From assembly GCF_001010945.1 (NCBI RefSeq), contig NZ_LBHB01000001.1, positions 558,001 to 622,000 on the forward strand: a stretch of DNA of 64,000 nt. The letters run 5' to 3'. Below the pieces are notes generated by a model that was not told the origin of the DNA, did no database searches, and saw nothing but the letters and a program-made list of their open reading frames with translations. This document shows positions 9,000 to 19,068 of the stretch, in pieces (position 1 is the first letter of the stretch; the number at the start of each line of letters is the position of its first letter). This DNA is from Aurantiacibacter luteus. Its GTDB lineage: Bacteria; Pseudomonadota; Alphaproteobacteria; Sphingomonadales; Sphingomonadaceae. The position numbers and the translations under genes are program-made.

Positions 9000-11813
9000 A
9001 TGTGGCAGCAAGTCGCCAAATCCATCTTCGGCTCGTCCAACGACCGTTACGTCCGCTCGCTCGACAAGACCGTCGCCCGCATCAACGCTCTCGAAGAACA
9101 GCTGATCGACTTCTCCGACGACGAGCTGCGCGCTCAGACCGAAAAGTTCCGGCTGCAACTGGCGGACGGCAAGACGCTCGACGACATCCTGCCCGAAGCG
9201 TTTGCGACCGTGCGCGAGGCATCGAAGCGCGTCCTCGGGATGCGTCACTTCGACGTGCAGATGGTCGGCGGCATCGTGCTCCACCGCGGCGAGATCGCGG
9301 AGATGAAGACGGGCGAGGGCAAGACCCTCGTCGCCACGCTCGCCACCTATCTCAACGCCATCGAGGGCAAGGGCGTGCACGTCGTGACGGTGAACGACTA
9401 CCTCGCCACGCGTGACGCGGAATGGATGGGCCGCCTGCACAAGTTCCTCGGCCTGACGGTCGGCGTGATCGTGCCCAATCTGTCGGAACAGCAGCGCCGC
9501 GACGCCTATGCCGCCGACATCACCTACGGCACCAACAACGAGCTCGGCTTCGATTACCTGCGCGACAACATGAAGCAGGAACGCCGCCAGATGGTGCAGC
9601 GTCCCTTCAACTTCGCCATCGTCGACGAAGTGGACTCGATCCTGATCGACGAGGCGCGCACCCCGCTCATCATCTCCGGCCCGACCGAGGACAAGAGCGA
9701 GCTCTACATCGCGCTCGATGCGGTGGTGAAGCAGCTCGTCGCCGACCAGGAGGCGCTGGAGCGCGAGAATGGCGGCCCGCTGGCCGAGGGCGAGGGATAC
9801 TTCACCAAGGACGAAAAGGCGCGCAGCGTCTCGCTGACCGAGGATGGCGCCGAGGAGATCGAGCAGCGTCTCGCCGCCGCCGGCCTGATGACGACCGACA
9901 ACCTCTACGACGTCGAGAACACCCAGATCGTCCACCACCTGGACCAGGCCATGCGCGCCGTGGTGATGTTCAAGAAGGATACCGACTACATCGTCAAGGA
10001 CGAGAAGGTCGTCATCATCGACGAGTTCACCGGGCGGATGATGGATGGCCGCCGCTGGTCGAACGGCCTGCACCAGGCCGTCGAGGCCAAGGAGGGCGCG
10101 GAAATCCAGCCCGAGAACCAGACGATGGCCTCGATTACCTTCCAGAACTATTTCCGGATGTATCCCAAGCTGGGCGGCATGACCGGCACGGCCGCCACCG
10201 AGGCGGCGGAATTCTGGGACATCTACAAGCTCAACGTGGTGGAAATCCCCACCAACGTCCCCGTCAGCCGCGTCGACGAGGAGGACGAATTCTACAAGAA
10301 CACGATGGACAAGTTCGCCGCCATCGCCAAGGCCATCCGCGAGAAGAGCGAGGCCGGGCAGCCGGTGCTGGTGGGCACGGTCAGCATCGAGAAGAGCGAG
10401 CTCCTGAGCCAGTTCCTCGAGAAGGAAGGCGTCAAGCACGCGGTGCTGAACGCCCGCTTCCACGAGCAGGAAGCGCACATCGTGGCGCAGGCCGGGCGCA
10501 TCGGCGCCGTCACCATCGCCACCAATATGGCGGGCCGCGGCACCGACATCCAGCTCGGTGGCAACCTCGAATTCCGCGTGGAGGACGAGCTCGCCGGGAT
10601 GGAAGAGGGGCCCGAGCGCGATGCCGCCGTGGCGCGCATCAAGGAAGAGATCGCCGAGGAGAAGGCCCGCGTGCTGGCATCGGGCGGCCTGTTCGTGCTC
10701 GGCACCGAGCGGCACGAGAGCCGCCGCATCGACAACCAGCTGCGCGGCCGCTCGGGGCGCCAGGGCGATCCCGGCCTGTCGCGCTTCTACCTCTGCCTGG
10801 AAGACGATCTGCTGCGCATCTTCGGGCCGGACACGCTGTTCGCCAAGATGATGAATGCCAATCTCGAGGACGGCGAGGCGATCGGCTCCAAGTGGCTGTC
10901 CAAGGCCATCGAGACCGCGCAGAAGAAGGTCGAGGCGCGCAACTACGAGATGCGCAAGCAGGTCGTGCAGTACGACGACGTGATGAACGACCAGCGCAAG
11001 GTCATCTACGAGCAGCGCGCCGAGATCATGGACTCCGAACGCGTGGACGACGTGGTCGAGGAGATGCGCCGCGATGCGATCAACGCCATCGTGGCCGAAT
11101 CCTGCCCGCCGGGCTCCTATCCCGAGCAATGGAACGTCGAGCAGCTGCGCCAGCGAATCGCGGAGGATCTGGGCCTCCAGGTTCCGCTCGACGACTGGCT
11201 GGCCGAGCACGAGGTCGAGCCCGAGCTTATCGAGGAGCGCCTGCAGGATCTTGCCGAGCAGAAGCTGGCGAGCAAGGTCGGCGACATCCCTGAGGATGCC
11301 TGGCGCCGGGTGGAAAAGAGCATCCTGCTCGAACGGCTCGACTATCACTGGAAGGAGCACCTCGCCACGCTCGATGCGCTGCGCCAGGTCGTGTTCCTGC
11401 GTGCCTACGCCCAGAAACAGCCGATCAACGAATACAAGCAGGAAGCCTTCGGCCTGTTCGAGACCATGCTCGAAACCCTGCGCGAGGACGTGACCAAGGT
11501 GCTGCTGACCGCGGAATTCCGCGCCGCCGCGCCGCCGCCACCGCAAAGGCCCATGGGCGCCCTGCCGGACCTGCCGAGCTTCCTGACCGGCCACGTCGAT
11601 CCCTTCACCGGCGAGGACAATTCCAATGACGGCGACGGTTCGGCGATGGACCCGGGCCTGTTCGGCACGCTGGCGGGCTCGCCCGTGGCCTCCACCGGCA
11701 GCGGCGGGGCGCAGGTCGACGATCCCTATGCCGGCATGGCGATTAGCCGCAACGCCCCGTGCCCCTGCGGCTCGGGCAACAAGTACAAGCACTGCCACGG
11801 CGCGCAGGCCTGA
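9000..11813 (+). CDS. secA: Preprotein translocase ATPase SecA
   Basis: SecA is the ATP-driven motor that pushes unfolded preproteins through SecYEG. The 937-residue product has Walker [12 protein letters not shown] at residues 102-112, the DEAD-type box [17 protein letters not shown] near 208, the preprotein cross-linking domain, helicase motif [14 protein letters not shown] near 580, and a C-terminal zinc tail [14 protein letters not shown] that binds SecB and phospholipid. The start at ATG 9000 is chosen over an out-of-frame ATG at 8995; ACAGGA at 8985-8990 is the ribosome site. Nothing is missing or truncated. Confidence 0.98.
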   Translation: MWQQVAKSIFGSSNDRYVRSLDKTVARINALEEQLIDFSDDELRAQTEKFRLQLADGKTLDDILPEAFATVREASKRVLGMRHFDVQMVGGIVLHRGEIAEMKTGEGKTLVATLATYLNAIEGKGVHVVTVNDYLATRDAEWMGRLHKFLGLTVGVIVPNLSEQQRRDAYAADITYGTNNELGFDYLRDNMKQERRQMVQRPFNFAIVDEVDSILIDEARTPLIISGPTEDKSELYIALDAVVKQLVADQEALERENGGPLAEGEGYFTKDEKARSVSLTEDGAEEIEQRLAAAGLMTTDNLYDVENTQIVHHLDQAMRAVVMFKKDTDYIVKDEKVVIIDEFTGRMMDGRRWSNGLHQAVEAKEGAEIQPENQTMASITFQNYFRMYPKLGGMTGTAATEAAEFWDIYKLNVVEIPTNVPVSRVDEEDEFYKNTMDKFAAIAKAIREKSEAGQPVLVGTVSIEKSELLSQFLEKEGVKHAVLNARFHEQEAHIVAQAGRIGAVTIATNMAGRGTDIQLGGNLEFRVEDELAGMEEGPERDAAVARIKEEIAEEKARVLASGGLFVLGTERHESRRIDNQLRGRSGRQGDPGLSRFYLCLEDDLLRIFGPDTLFAKMMNANLEDGEAIGSKWLSKAIETAQKKVEARNYEMRKQVVQYDDVMNDQRKVIYEQRAEIMDSERVDDVVEEMRRDAINAIVAESCPPGSYPEQWNVEQLRQRIAEDLGLQVPLDDWLAEHEVEPELIEERLQDLAEQKLASKVGDIPEDAWRRVEKSILLERLDYHWKEHLATLDALRQVVFLRAYAQKQPINEYKQEAFGLFETMLETLREDVTKVLLTAEFRAAAPPPPQRPMGALPDLPSFLTGHVDPFTGEDNSNDGDGSAMDPGLFGTLAGSPVASTGSGGAQVDDPYAGMAISRNAPCPCGSGNKYKHCHGAQA

Positions 11814-11877
11814 CACCAAGCTCCCTTTGCCCACGCCGCCGCTCTGCTGTAGCGGTGCGGGCAAAGGAGAGCCTGCC

Positions 11878-12621
11878 ATGATCCGTTCCCTGTCCCTTGC
11901 CGCCACCGCGATGGCCCTCGCGTTGGCCGGCTGCACGACCATCGAGGACGGGGAGATCGGCACGTTCGAGGCGTCGGAGGCGCTGATGGCCGCGGTCGTC
12001 AGCCCGGCGCGCCCGGCCGAGGACGTCGCCCGCGACGAGGCGCGGCTGCCGCTCGAGACCATCACCTTTGCCGGGGTCGCGCCGGGTGAGACCATCGCCG
12101 AGATCGCGCCGGGAGGGGGATACTACACCCGCATCCTGGCGCAGGCGGTGGGGCAGCAGGGCAAGGTCTATGCGCTGGTGCCCGCCTCCTTCGCCAGCCG
12201 ACCCGGCGGGCTCGACGCGATCAACGCGATTGCCGAGCAGTATGGCAACGTGGAGGTCGTGGTGGTCGATGGTTATGGCAACCTGACGCTGCCCGAGCAG
12301 GTCGACCTCGTGTGGACGACCGAGAACTATCACGATCTCGCCAACGGCGATGTCGCCGCGACCAATCGCTGGGCATACAACGCGCTGAAGCCGGGCGGCA
12401 TCTATTTTGTGGAGGACCACTCGGCGCCAGGCACGGGGCTGAATGCCACCTCCACGCTCCACCGCATCGACCCCACCGCCGTGCGCCAGCAGGTCACCGC
12501 CGCGGGCTTCCGGTTCGAGGCGGAGAGCGACCACCTCGCCAATTCGGCCGATCCGCACACCGCCAACCCGCGCGAGCTGGACGGGCGGAGCGACAAGTTC
12601 GCCCTGCGCTTCAGGCGCTGA
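11878..12621 (+). CDS. SAM-dependent methyltransferase-like lipoprotein
   Basis: The 247-residue product starts with a lipoprotein signal (ALALAGCTT lipobox, cysteine at about residue 19) and then has a class I methyltransferase fold: IAEIAPGGGYYTRILA is the SAM-binding loop, with a DLVWTTENYHD segment later. It belongs to the group of predicted periplasmic methyltransferases (COG4798 as I recall), whose substrate is unknown; whether a SAM enzyme acts outside the cytoplasm is an open question. AAAGGAGAG at 11863-11871 sets the start. A possible promoter TTGCCC (11827) and GCTGTAGC (11846) precede it. The stop overlaps the convergent PAP2 gene by 11 bases. Confidence 0.85.
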   Translation: MIRSLSLAATAMALALAGCTTIEDGEIGTFEASEALMAAVVSPARPAEDVARDEARLPLETITFAGVAPGETIAEIAPGGGYYTRILAQAVGQQGKVYALVPASFASRPGGLDAINAIAEQYGNVEVVVVDGYGNLTLPEQVDLVWTTENYHDLANGDVAATNRWAYNALKPGGIYFVEDHSAPGTGLNATSTLHRIDPTAVRQQVTAAGFRFEAESDHLANSADPHTANPRELDGRSDKFALRFRR

Positions 12622-13597
12622 CCGGGGCGACTTCCACGCGGCCGAGCAGCTTCCAGCAGCCCCAGACCACGGCGAGCGAGACGATCCCGTCCCACGCATA
12701 GTGCCAGGCAAGGTGGAACGAGCCGACCCAGATGACGAAGGCGTAGAGCGCAGCAAGCGCGCGCGGCCAGGGGTTCGCCACCCGGTCGCGCACCATCAGC
12801 CAGGTGAGGACGGCAAAGCCGACGTGGACCGATGGCATGGCGGAAATGCCCGACCCGAAGCCGCCCTCGTCGTAGGTGGCGAGCAGCCACTCGGCGATGG
12901 AGAGCGCGGTGATCGGCTGCACCGCGTCCGCCTCGGCCAGGCGCGCCATCAACGGGGCATAGTAGGGATCGCCGTAGAACCGCTCGTAGAACACCGGCCC
13001 CGCGCTCGACATGGCGAGCGCCATCGCGTTGCCGATTAGCACCAGCACGACCAGCACGCCCATCATGGCGCGAAACTGGAAGGTGCGGTCGCGCGACCCG
13101 CCGATCCACACGGCGAGGAAGGGAAACAGCGTGAACCACAGCACGTAGAGCCGGTCGATGACGACCGTCCCCCAGGGGCCGAGCAGCGCGTGGCTAACGC
13201 GCCAGGGATCGGTGCCGAGGAAGAGCCAGCGGTCTGCCGTCACCAGCGGCGGATCGAGGTAGAAGGGCACGTGGGCGGGAATGTTCGCCTTGATGAAGCT
13301 GAAGGCGGCGCTGGGAAAGGCGATTAGCACGATCAGCGCGGCGGGCACGAGCAGCGCCGCGCCGTCGTCTCGCAATACGCGGCCAAGCGATGGATTCTCG
13401 CCCGCCAACCTCAGCGCCCGCATCCGCGCCAGCAGGGCGAGCAGCGACGCGGCAAGCGCAATGGCCAGCACGCGCGGCGAGAGAGGCGCTTCCCACAGCC
13501 CGGCATTGCCGCCGAAAAAGGCGATTGCCACCACGCCCGGCAGCAGCGATGCGGCGACCACGATAGCCGCGGCGAGGGGGCGGGAGAGGACGAGCAT
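12611..13597 (-). CDS. PAP2-superfamily membrane phosphatase / inositolphosphotransferase-like protein
   Basis: A 328-residue integral membrane protein with about seven hydrophobic segments. Two conserved PAP2 motifs are visible: SAMPSVHVGFAVL (motif with catalytic His) and SFHLAWHYAWDGIVS (His and Asp). This pattern is that of the PAP2_3 / Aur1-Ipt1-like branch, whose members hydrolyse or transfer lipid-linked phosphates at the membrane. The likely substrate is a phospholipid or polyprenyl phosphate, but this is inference. It lies downstream of tRNA-Asn on the same strand and converges with the methyltransferase gene, overlapping its 3' end. Confidence 0.85.
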   Translation of the reverse strand: MLVLSRPLAAAIVVAASLLPGVVAIAFFGGNAGLWEAPLSPRVLAIALAASLLALLARMRALRLAGENPSLGRVLRDDGAALLVPAALIVLIAFPSAAFSFIKANIPAHVPFYLDPPLVTADRWLFLGTDPWRVSHALLGPWGTVVIDRLYVLWFTLFPFLAVWIGGSRDRTFQFRAMMGVLVVLVLIGNAMALAMSSAGPVFYERFYGDPYYAPLMARLAEADAVQPITALSIAEWLLATYDEGGFGSGISAMPSVHVGFAVLTWLMVRDRVANPWPRALAALYAFVIWVGSFHLAWHYAWDGIVSLAVVWGCWKLLGRVEVAPVSA

Positions 13598-13683
13598 CAG
13601 GCGCGCGTGCTAGCGCGTCATGCCTAATTTCCGGTAACTTTAGCAGGTCCGCCGGGCCGCGGTGCGGCGCTGGTGGCGGAAAG

Positions 13684-13758
13684 TGGCTCCCCGAGTTGGA
13701 TTCGAACCAACGACCAAGTGATTAACAGTCACCTACTCTACCGCTGAGCTATCGGGGA
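13684..13758 (-). tRNA. tRNA-Asn (anticodon GTT)
   Basis: Read on the minus strand this 75-base stretch folds as a complete tRNA. The acceptor stem TCCCCGA pairs with TCGGGGA, the D arm contains TAGCTCAGC-GGTAGAG, the anticodon loop is CTGTTAA with anticodon GTT, and the T arm contains GGTTCGAATCC. The discriminator base is G and CCA is encoded (13684-13686 on the complement). It sits between nadK and the PAP2 gene. Confidence 0.97.
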
Positions 13759-13834
13759 GCAGCCGTATCGGCAGGAGTGCGCCTATATGGGCGGCGATTT
13801 GGCATTGCAAGCCCCTTTGCCGGGGCTGCCGCGA

Positions 13835-14623
13835 TCAGTGCACGAATTGCTCGGCAACGATGCGTTCGTCCAGCGCGTGGCCCGGATCGAACAGCAGCGT
13901 CATTGCGATTTCGGAGGCGATTTCGACGTGCACCTCGGCGATGTCGCGCACTTCCTTCTGGTCGGCGACGACGGCGACGGGGCGCTTGTCGGGCTCGCGC
14001 ACGCGGAAGGTAACGCGGCTGCTTTCGGGCAGGATTGCGCCCGGCCAGCGGCGCGGGCGGAATGGGCTGATCGGGGTCAGCGCCAGCATGTGCGAATCGA
14101 GCGGCAGGATCGGGCCGTTTGCCGAGAGGTTGTAGGCGGTCGATCCCATCGGCGTCGCCAGCAGCACGCCGTCGCCCGCCAGTTCGGGGATGCGGACCTT
14201 GCCGTTGACGGCGATCTCCACCTTGGCGGTCTGCCGCGTCTCGCGCAGCAGGCTCACCTCGTTCAGGGCGTAGGAGGTGTGGCTGATCCCGTCCTGGGTG
14301 ACGGCGTTCATCGCCAAAGGGCGCACCGTCATCGGCTTGGCCCGGGCGATCCGCTCGGCAAGGCCGGCGACACCGAGGTTGCGATTCATCAGGAAGCCCA
14401 CGGTGCCAAGGTTCATGCCGAACACCGGCAGCTTGCGCCCGCCGTCGAGCATGGCGTGCAGCGCGTCGAGCATGGTGCCGTCGCCGCCCAGCGCGATCAG
14501 CGTGTCGGCCTCCTCGATGGGCACGATATCTAGCGTTTCGGCCAGCGCCCGGGCGGTCTTGCTCGCCCGTTCGGACGGCGAGTGGAGCAATGCCAGCTTT
14601 CGCAGTGCGGCTGTCTCGGCCAC
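13835..14623 (-). CDS. nadK: NAD kinase
   Basis: NAD kinase phosphorylates NAD to NADP and is the only cellular source of NADP. The GTG start at 14623 is preceded by GGGAGGA with ideal spacing and gives 262 residues, the short bacterial form; the longer frame upstream reaches into the divergent EAL gene and is not needed. Key motifs are ALGGDGTML (the GGDG phosphate loop, catalytic Asp), GMNLGTVGFLMN (NE/D-type segment), and GDGVLLATPMGSTAYNLSANG, which binds the adenine and nicotinamide parts. Divergent from the EAL-domain gene, with about 110 bases between the starts. Confidence 0.96.
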   Translation of the reverse strand: MAETAALRKLALLHSPSERASKTARALAETLDIVPIEEADTLIALGGDGTMLDALHAMLDGGRKLPVFGMNLGTVGFLMNRNLGVAGLAERIARAKPMTVRPLAMNAVTQDGISHTSYALNEVSLLRETRQTAKVEIAVNGKVRIPELAGDGVLLATPMGSTAYNLSANGPILPLDSHMLALTPISPFRPRRWPGAILPESSRVTFRVREPDKRPVAVVADQKEVRDIAEVHVEIASEIAMTLLFDPGHALDERIVAEQFVH

Positions 14624-14733
14624 GCGGTCCTCCCGTTTCCCCCTTGCGCCGGACCCTATGAAGCGCCGTCCCGATTTGCAACGCGGCATTCGCGGGCGCT
14701 GCTTTTGCGTGGGCCTTCCGGCACTTGGCCGCC

Positions 14734-15543
14734 ATGACAATTCCCGCCCAGATATTCGAGCGCCGGACGCGCGTCGACCGTCGCCGCACCACGCCGCACC
14801 CGATCACGGCGGAGCTGGCCGACGCGCTGACGGCGGACGCGATCGACCTGCTGTTCCAGCCGCAGTTCGCCGCCGCGGACGGGGCGCTGGTGGGGGCCGA
14901 GGCGCTGGTCCGCTGGGAGCATCCGGAGCAGGGGACGCTGGCGGGCGACGCACTGGTCGCCATCGCGCAGAGCGGCGGCATCGCCCGTCGCCTCTCGCGC
15001 CACATCGCGCGCATGGCGCTGAGCGCGGCGGCGCACTGGCCTAAGAATCTCCGCCTCTCGCTCAACGTGACGGCGATGGACCTGTTCGACCGCACGTTCG
15101 GAGAGGAACTGCTGGCGATGCTGGCGGACACGGGCTTTCCGGCCGCGCGCCTGACGCTGGAGATCACCGAGCAGGCGCTGGTGGCCGATCTCGACCGCTC
15201 CGCCCGGCGGCTGGAGGTGCTGGCAGGCGAGGGCATCCGCGTCGCGCTCGACGATTTCGGCGCGGGGTTCTGCAACTTCCGCTATCTGAAAGTGCTGCCG
15301 CTCGACGCGCTCAAGCTCGACCGGTCCATGCTGGACGGGGTGACGAGCAGGCCACGCGACCTGGCGGTGCTGCGCGGCATCGTGGCGATGGCCCGCGCGC
15401 TCGACCTGGCGGTGATCGCGGAAGGGATCGAGACCGAAGCCCAGCGCGATGTCGCCGCGCGCGAGGGTTGCAACATGTGGCAGGGATATCTGGGGGCTGC
15501 CCCGCTGCCCTCACGCGAATTCGCCGCGTTTGCCGCGCGCTGA
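14734..15543 (+). CDS. Stand-alone EAL-domain cyclic-di-GMP phosphodiesterase
   Basis: The 269-residue product is a single EAL domain with a short basic N-terminus and no GGDEF, PAS or membrane segment. Residues needed for catalysis are present: GAEALVRW (the EAL motif), LNVTAMDL (Asn), EITEQAL (Glu), ALDDFGAGF (paired Asp), a downstream Lys in ALKLDRSML, AEGIET (Glu) and the QGYLGA end. It therefore probably hydrolyses c-di-GMP to pGpG in the cytoplasm. ATG 14734 is chosen; a TTG at 14725 is also in frame and there is no strong ribosome site. The stop abuts that of the convergent oxidoreductase gene. Confidence 0.92.
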   Translation: MTIPAQIFERRTRVDRRRTTPHPITAELADALTADAIDLLFQPQFAAADGALVGAEALVRWEHPEQGTLAGDALVAIAQSGGIARRLSRHIARMALSAAAHWPKNLRLSLNVTAMDLFDRTFGEELLAMLADTGFPAARLTLEITEQALVADLDRSARRLEVLAGEGIRVALDDFGAGFCNFRYLKVLPLDALKLDRSMLDGVTSRPRDLAVLRGIVAMARALDLAVIAEGIETEAQRDVAAREGCNMWQGYLGAAPLPSREFAAFAAR

Positions 15544-16566
15544 TCAGTCGGCGATCTTTATCACCACCTTGCCCTTGGCATGGCCTTTCTCGAGGTAGGC
15601 GAAAGCCTCCTTCGTATCGGCCAGCGAAAAGGTGCGGTCGATCTGCGGATCGAGCTTTCCGCTCTCCATCAGAGCGGCCAGTTCCGCCAGTTCCGCGCCC
15701 GAGGGGTGCATGAACAGGTAGCGGTAGGTGACGCCATGGCGCCGTGCCGCCGCGCGCTGTTTCAGGCTGGCGGCCCAGAACAGCGCCTTCAGCTTCCAGT
15801 CCCCGCCCAGGTCCTTCTCGGCGGTGGTGGGTTCCGGCGTGCCGCCGATCGAGACAACCTTGCCGCCGTCCTTCACCACGCCGAAGGTCCGCATCAGCGT
15901 GTCGCCGCCGATGAGGTCGAAGGCACCGTCGACCTTCTCGGTCAGTACATCCTCGAAATGTTCGGAGGTGTAGTCGATCACCCGGTCGGCGCCCATCCGT
16001 TCCACCAATTCGCACCCGCGCGGGGAGGCGGTGGTGATGACCTCGGCGCCCAGCCACTTTGCGATCTGGATTGCAAAGGTGCCCACGCCGCCCGCACCGC
16101 CGGATATGAACACCCGTTGCCCCGGTCTCAGGCCCAGCTCGTCGCGCAGGGCTTGAAGCGCGGTAAGGCCCGCCAGCGGCACGGCGGCGGCCCGTTCGAA
16201 GCCCCAGCCGTCGGGGATCGGGGCGCAGCAATCGGCGGGGAGGGCGGCATATTCGGCGAGCGCGCCCATCGCGTCCTTGGGCACTCGGGCGAAGACGCGG
16301 TCGCCGGGCGCGAAGGCGGTGACGCCGTCCTCCACCTCCTCGACCGTGCCCGCCAGTTCATTGCCCATGATCGCGGGCATGGGATAATCGAGCAGCAGCT
16401 TCAGCTTGCCGTCGCGGGTCTTGTAGTCGACCGGGTTGAGCCCGGCGGCATGGACCCGCACCAGTACCTCGCCCGCCCCAAGCAAGGGGCGCACCATGTC
16501 GCGCAGTTCGGTCTTCTCCGGGCCGCCATAGCCGGTCAGCACGAAGGCCCGCATCAGTACGCTCAT
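15544..16566 (-). CDS. MDR-superfamily NADP-dependent oxidoreductase (quinone reductase-like)
   Basis: Medium-chain dehydrogenase/reductase of 340 residues. The N-terminal GroES-like domain includes GLNPVDYKTRDG and the cofactor domain has the Rossmann loop SGGAGGVGTFAIQIAK. The structural-zinc cysteines of alcohol dehydrogenases are absent, which places it with quinone oxidoreductases and enoyl reductases of the QOR/RTN4IP1-like branch. The substrate is unknown, possibly quinones or alpha,beta-unsaturated carbonyls. Start ATG 16566, or ATG 16554 (MRAFVLTGYGG). It follows the S9 peptidase gene by 17 bases on the same strand and may be cotranscribed. Confidence 0.9.
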   Translation of the reverse strand: MSVLMRAFVLTGYGGPEKTELRDMVRPLLGAGEVLVRVHAAGLNPVDYKTRDGKLKLLLDYPMPAIMGNELAGTVEEVEDGVTAFAPGDRVFARVPKDAMGALAEYAALPADCCAPIPDGWGFERAAAVPLAGLTALQALRDELGLRPGQRVFISGGAGGVGTFAIQIAKWLGAEVITTASPRGCELVERMGADRVIDYTSEHFEDVLTEKVDGAFDLIGGDTLMRTFGVVKDGGKVVSIGGTPEPTTAEKDLGGDWKLKALFWAASLKQRAAARRHGVTYRYLFMHPSGAELAELAALMESGKLDPQIDRTFSLADTKEAFAYLEKGHAKGKVVIKIAD

Positions 16567-16583
16567 GGTGCGCTTGTCCCTTC

Positions 16584-19013
16584 TCAGCCGCCGGAGGACG
16601 TCTCCGGCATCTCGGCGTTCTTCACGTAACGATCGAACCAGTCGATCGACTCCGCCAGCACGTGCAAAATGCTCTCGCGCCCGCGATAGCCGTGGTCCTC
16701 GTAGGGCAGCATGACGAGCCGCGCGGTGCCGCCGGTGCCGCGCACGGCGGCGAACATGCGTTCGGACTGCTCGGGGAAAGTGCCCGAATTGCTGTCGTTC
16801 TCGCCGTGGATCATCAGCAGCGGCTCGTTGATCTGGTCGGCCTGCATGAAGGGCGAGAGATCGTAGTAGGTCTGGGCCGCATCCCAGAATACGCGCCGTT
16901 CCGACTGGAAGCCGAAGGGCGTCAGCGTGCGGTTGTAGGCGCCCGAGCGGGCAATGCCGGCGCGGAAGATATCGCTGTGAGCAAGCAGGTTGGCGGTCAT
17001 GAAGGCGCCGTAGCTGTGCCCGCCAACGCCCACGCGGTATCCGTCGCCAAAGCCCCGCGCGACCGAGAAATCCACCGCCGCCTGCGCGCTGGAGACGATC
17101 TGCTCGATGAAGGTGTCGTTGACCGTCTCCGGATCGCTGCCGACCACCGGCATGGCGGCATCGTCGAGCACGGCGTAGCCCTGCGTCAGGAAGAACAGCT
17201 GGGAATAGCTGCCGATGCGGGTGAAGCGGTAAGGCGAATCGCGGTTCTGCCCGGCGGTGGCGGCATTGTTGTATTCCAGCGGATAGGCCCAGACGACCAG
17301 CGGCAGCTTGTCGCCTTCGCGGTAACCGGCGGGCAGGTAGAGCGTGGCGGTGAGCTGCGTGCCGTCGGCGCGCGGGTAGGTGACGACCTCGCGGCGGATG
17401 CCGGTCAGTTCAGGGTGCGGATCGGGGAAGTCGGTGATGAACTGCGCCTGCCCGCCGGTGTAGAGGCGATAGTTGCCGGGATTGATCGGGCTTTCGTAAC
17501 GGGTGATGAAGCTGGTGCCGTCACCCTCCAGCACCCCGGCAATGCTTTCGAGATACTCGCCGTCGTTGCGCCAGATCTCGGTCGTCTCCAGCGTGTCCAT
17601 GTCGAATCGGCGCAGGAACGGGCGCAGGCCCTCGGGCGTGGCGCCGCTGCCGCTCAGCAGCAGGTCGCCGTCCTCCACCCGCGCCACGCTGAAGCCGGCG
17701 TCGGTGGTCGTCGAAACCGGCGAGCCGGGGTCGGCGTAGGCGTCCTGCACGTTGCGCAGGAACAGCTGGCGTGGGGCATTGGTGCCGGTCACGTCGATCA
17801 GCGCCTGGCGCACCTCGCGCGTGTCGCGGTCGTAGTCGGCGGCGATGATGTCATCCGTGCCCTCGATGCCGGAGAAGCCGGCGTAGCGGTCCTCGAAGCG
17901 GGCGACTTCGCGGGGGGTGCCGGTGAAGGGTGCGGCGAGGGTGTATAGCGCATCGCGCACGTCGGTCACGGTGCGCGGATCGCCGCCGTCCTGCGCCTCG
18001 GCCCACATCAGCGTGCTCGCCTCGGTCGGGTGCCAGGTGATGCTGCGCCGCCCGGTCTGCACGCCCTGCACCGGCAGGTTGTCGGCCAGCGGCTGCTGGG
18101 CGATCGTGGCGACAGGGGTGCCGTCGATGCGGGTGACGGCCGAGGTCAGCGGGAAGTCGGAGTAAGGCACCTGGTAGCTGAAGGGCTGCTCCATCCACTC
18201 CATCAGCAGGTACTGATTGTCGGGCGATGCGCCGACGTAGCGATAGAGGCGCGGCGGGCCGACGACCTCGGGCGCGCTGCCGTCGAGCGAGTAGATCACC
18301 GGCTGGCTGGTGCCGAGCCAGGTGAACAACGCCTCGTCGTAGGGGTTTTCCAGCAGGTCCTGGTAGGTGCGTGTCTGCGCCTCCTCGCCGCCCACGGCGT
18401 TCTGGATGGCCGGGCCTTCCGGGGTACGCGATTCGACGGGCATGGGGCCGCGGTTCGACGGCGAGACCATGACCAGCAGCCGCCCGTCGGGCAGCCAGCG
18501 CGGGCTCTGGAAGATGGGGTTCATGCCCCGCTCGAGCAGCGTGCGCGCCTGCCCGGTGGCGCTGTCCGCCACCATCAGCGCCATACCGTCCTCGTAGGTG
18601 TTGGAGAAGGCGATGTAGCGCCCGTCGTTCGACCAGTTGACGTGCGAGATGTCCGCCTCGGCGGGCAGGGCGATCTCGACCTCGTTGCCGCCGGTGATGT
18701 CGCGCAGCGTCATGCCGACGAAGTTGCGCGTGCCGTGGCGATCGTTGACCGAGGCATCGAGCCGCAGCCCCGCGAGCTTTTCCATCGGCCGCGCCAGTTC
18801 GCTGACCGGCGGCAGCGCCTCGCGCTCGATCAGCAGCATCCGGTCGTACTCGGGCGAGATCGAGACCGCAGGTGGCGGTGCGCGCAGCACGATGTCGGCG
18901 ACATCGGCGGGCGGCAGGCGATAGCCGTCCTCCGCCTGTTCCTGCGCCGCGGCGGGAGCGGCGAGCGCGATGGCGGGAGCCACGAGGGCAGTGAAAGCGA
19001 GCAAACGGCGCAT
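16584..19013 (-). CDS. Secreted S9 prolyl-oligopeptidase-family peptidase, S9D glutamyl-endopeptidase type
   Basis: An 809-residue exported serine peptidase. A signal peptide (MRRLLAFTALVAPAIALAAP, cut near AAAQ) is followed by a beta-propeller region of about 500 residues and a C-terminal alpha/beta-hydrolase. The catalytic triad can be placed: Ser667 in GVGGHSYGAFM, Asp740 in HGENDSNSG, His774 in YEDHGYRG. The segment GIARSGAYNRTLTPFGFQ is, from memory, the hallmark of the plant chloroplast glutamyl endopeptidase group (MEROPS S9D), which cuts after Glu. ATG 19013 is chosen because GGAGAA lies just upstream and the signal peptide begins there. Likely role: peptide turnover in the periplasm. 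Confidence 0.92.
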   Translation of the reverse strand: MRRLLAFTALVAPAIALAAPAAAQEQAEDGYRLPPADVADIVLRAPPPAVSISPEYDRMLLIEREALPPVSELARPMEKLAGLRLDASVNDRHGTRNFVGMTLRDITGGNEVEIALPAEADISHVNWSNDGRYIAFSNTYEDGMALMVADSATGQARTLLERGMNPIFQSPRWLPDGRLLVMVSPSNRGPMPVESRTPEGPAIQNAVGGEEAQTRTYQDLLENPYDEALFTWLGTSQPVIYSLDGSAPEVVGPPRLYRYVGASPDNQYLLMEWMEQPFSYQVPYSDFPLTSAVTRIDGTPVATIAQQPLADNLPVQGVQTGRRSITWHPTEASTLMWAEAQDGGDPRTVTDVRDALYTLAAPFTGTPREVARFEDRYAGFSGIEGTDDIIAADYDRDTREVRQALIDVTGTNAPRQLFLRNVQDAYADPGSPVSTTTDAGFSVARVEDGDLLLSGSGATPEGLRPFLRRFDMDTLETTEIWRNDGEYLESIAGVLEGDGTSFITRYESPINPGNYRLYTGGQAQFITDFPDPHPELTGIRREVVTYPRADGTQLTATLYLPAGYREGDKLPLVVWAYPLEYNNAATAGQNRDSPYRFTRIGSYSQLFFLTQGYAVLDDAAMPVVGSDPETVNDTFIEQIVSSAQAAVDFSVARGFGDGYRVGVGGHSYGAFMTANLLAHSDIFRAGIARSGAYNRTLTPFGFQSERRVFWDAAQTYYDLSPFMQADQINEPLLMIHGENDSNSGTFPEQSERMFAAVRGTGGTARLVMLPYEDHGYRGRESILHVLAESIDWFDRYVKNAEMPETSSGG

Positions 19014-19068
19014 GATGGATTCTCCTGTCGCCGGACAGGCTACCCACCACGCAAGATTAGGCAAGCGC

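Noticed and set aside
8979-12095. Long minus-strand open frame (1038 residues) opposite secA
   Set aside because: It is the antisense shadow of secA, rich in His, Leu, Gly and Arg runs, without a recognisable domain or ribosome site; such shadows are expected at this GC content.
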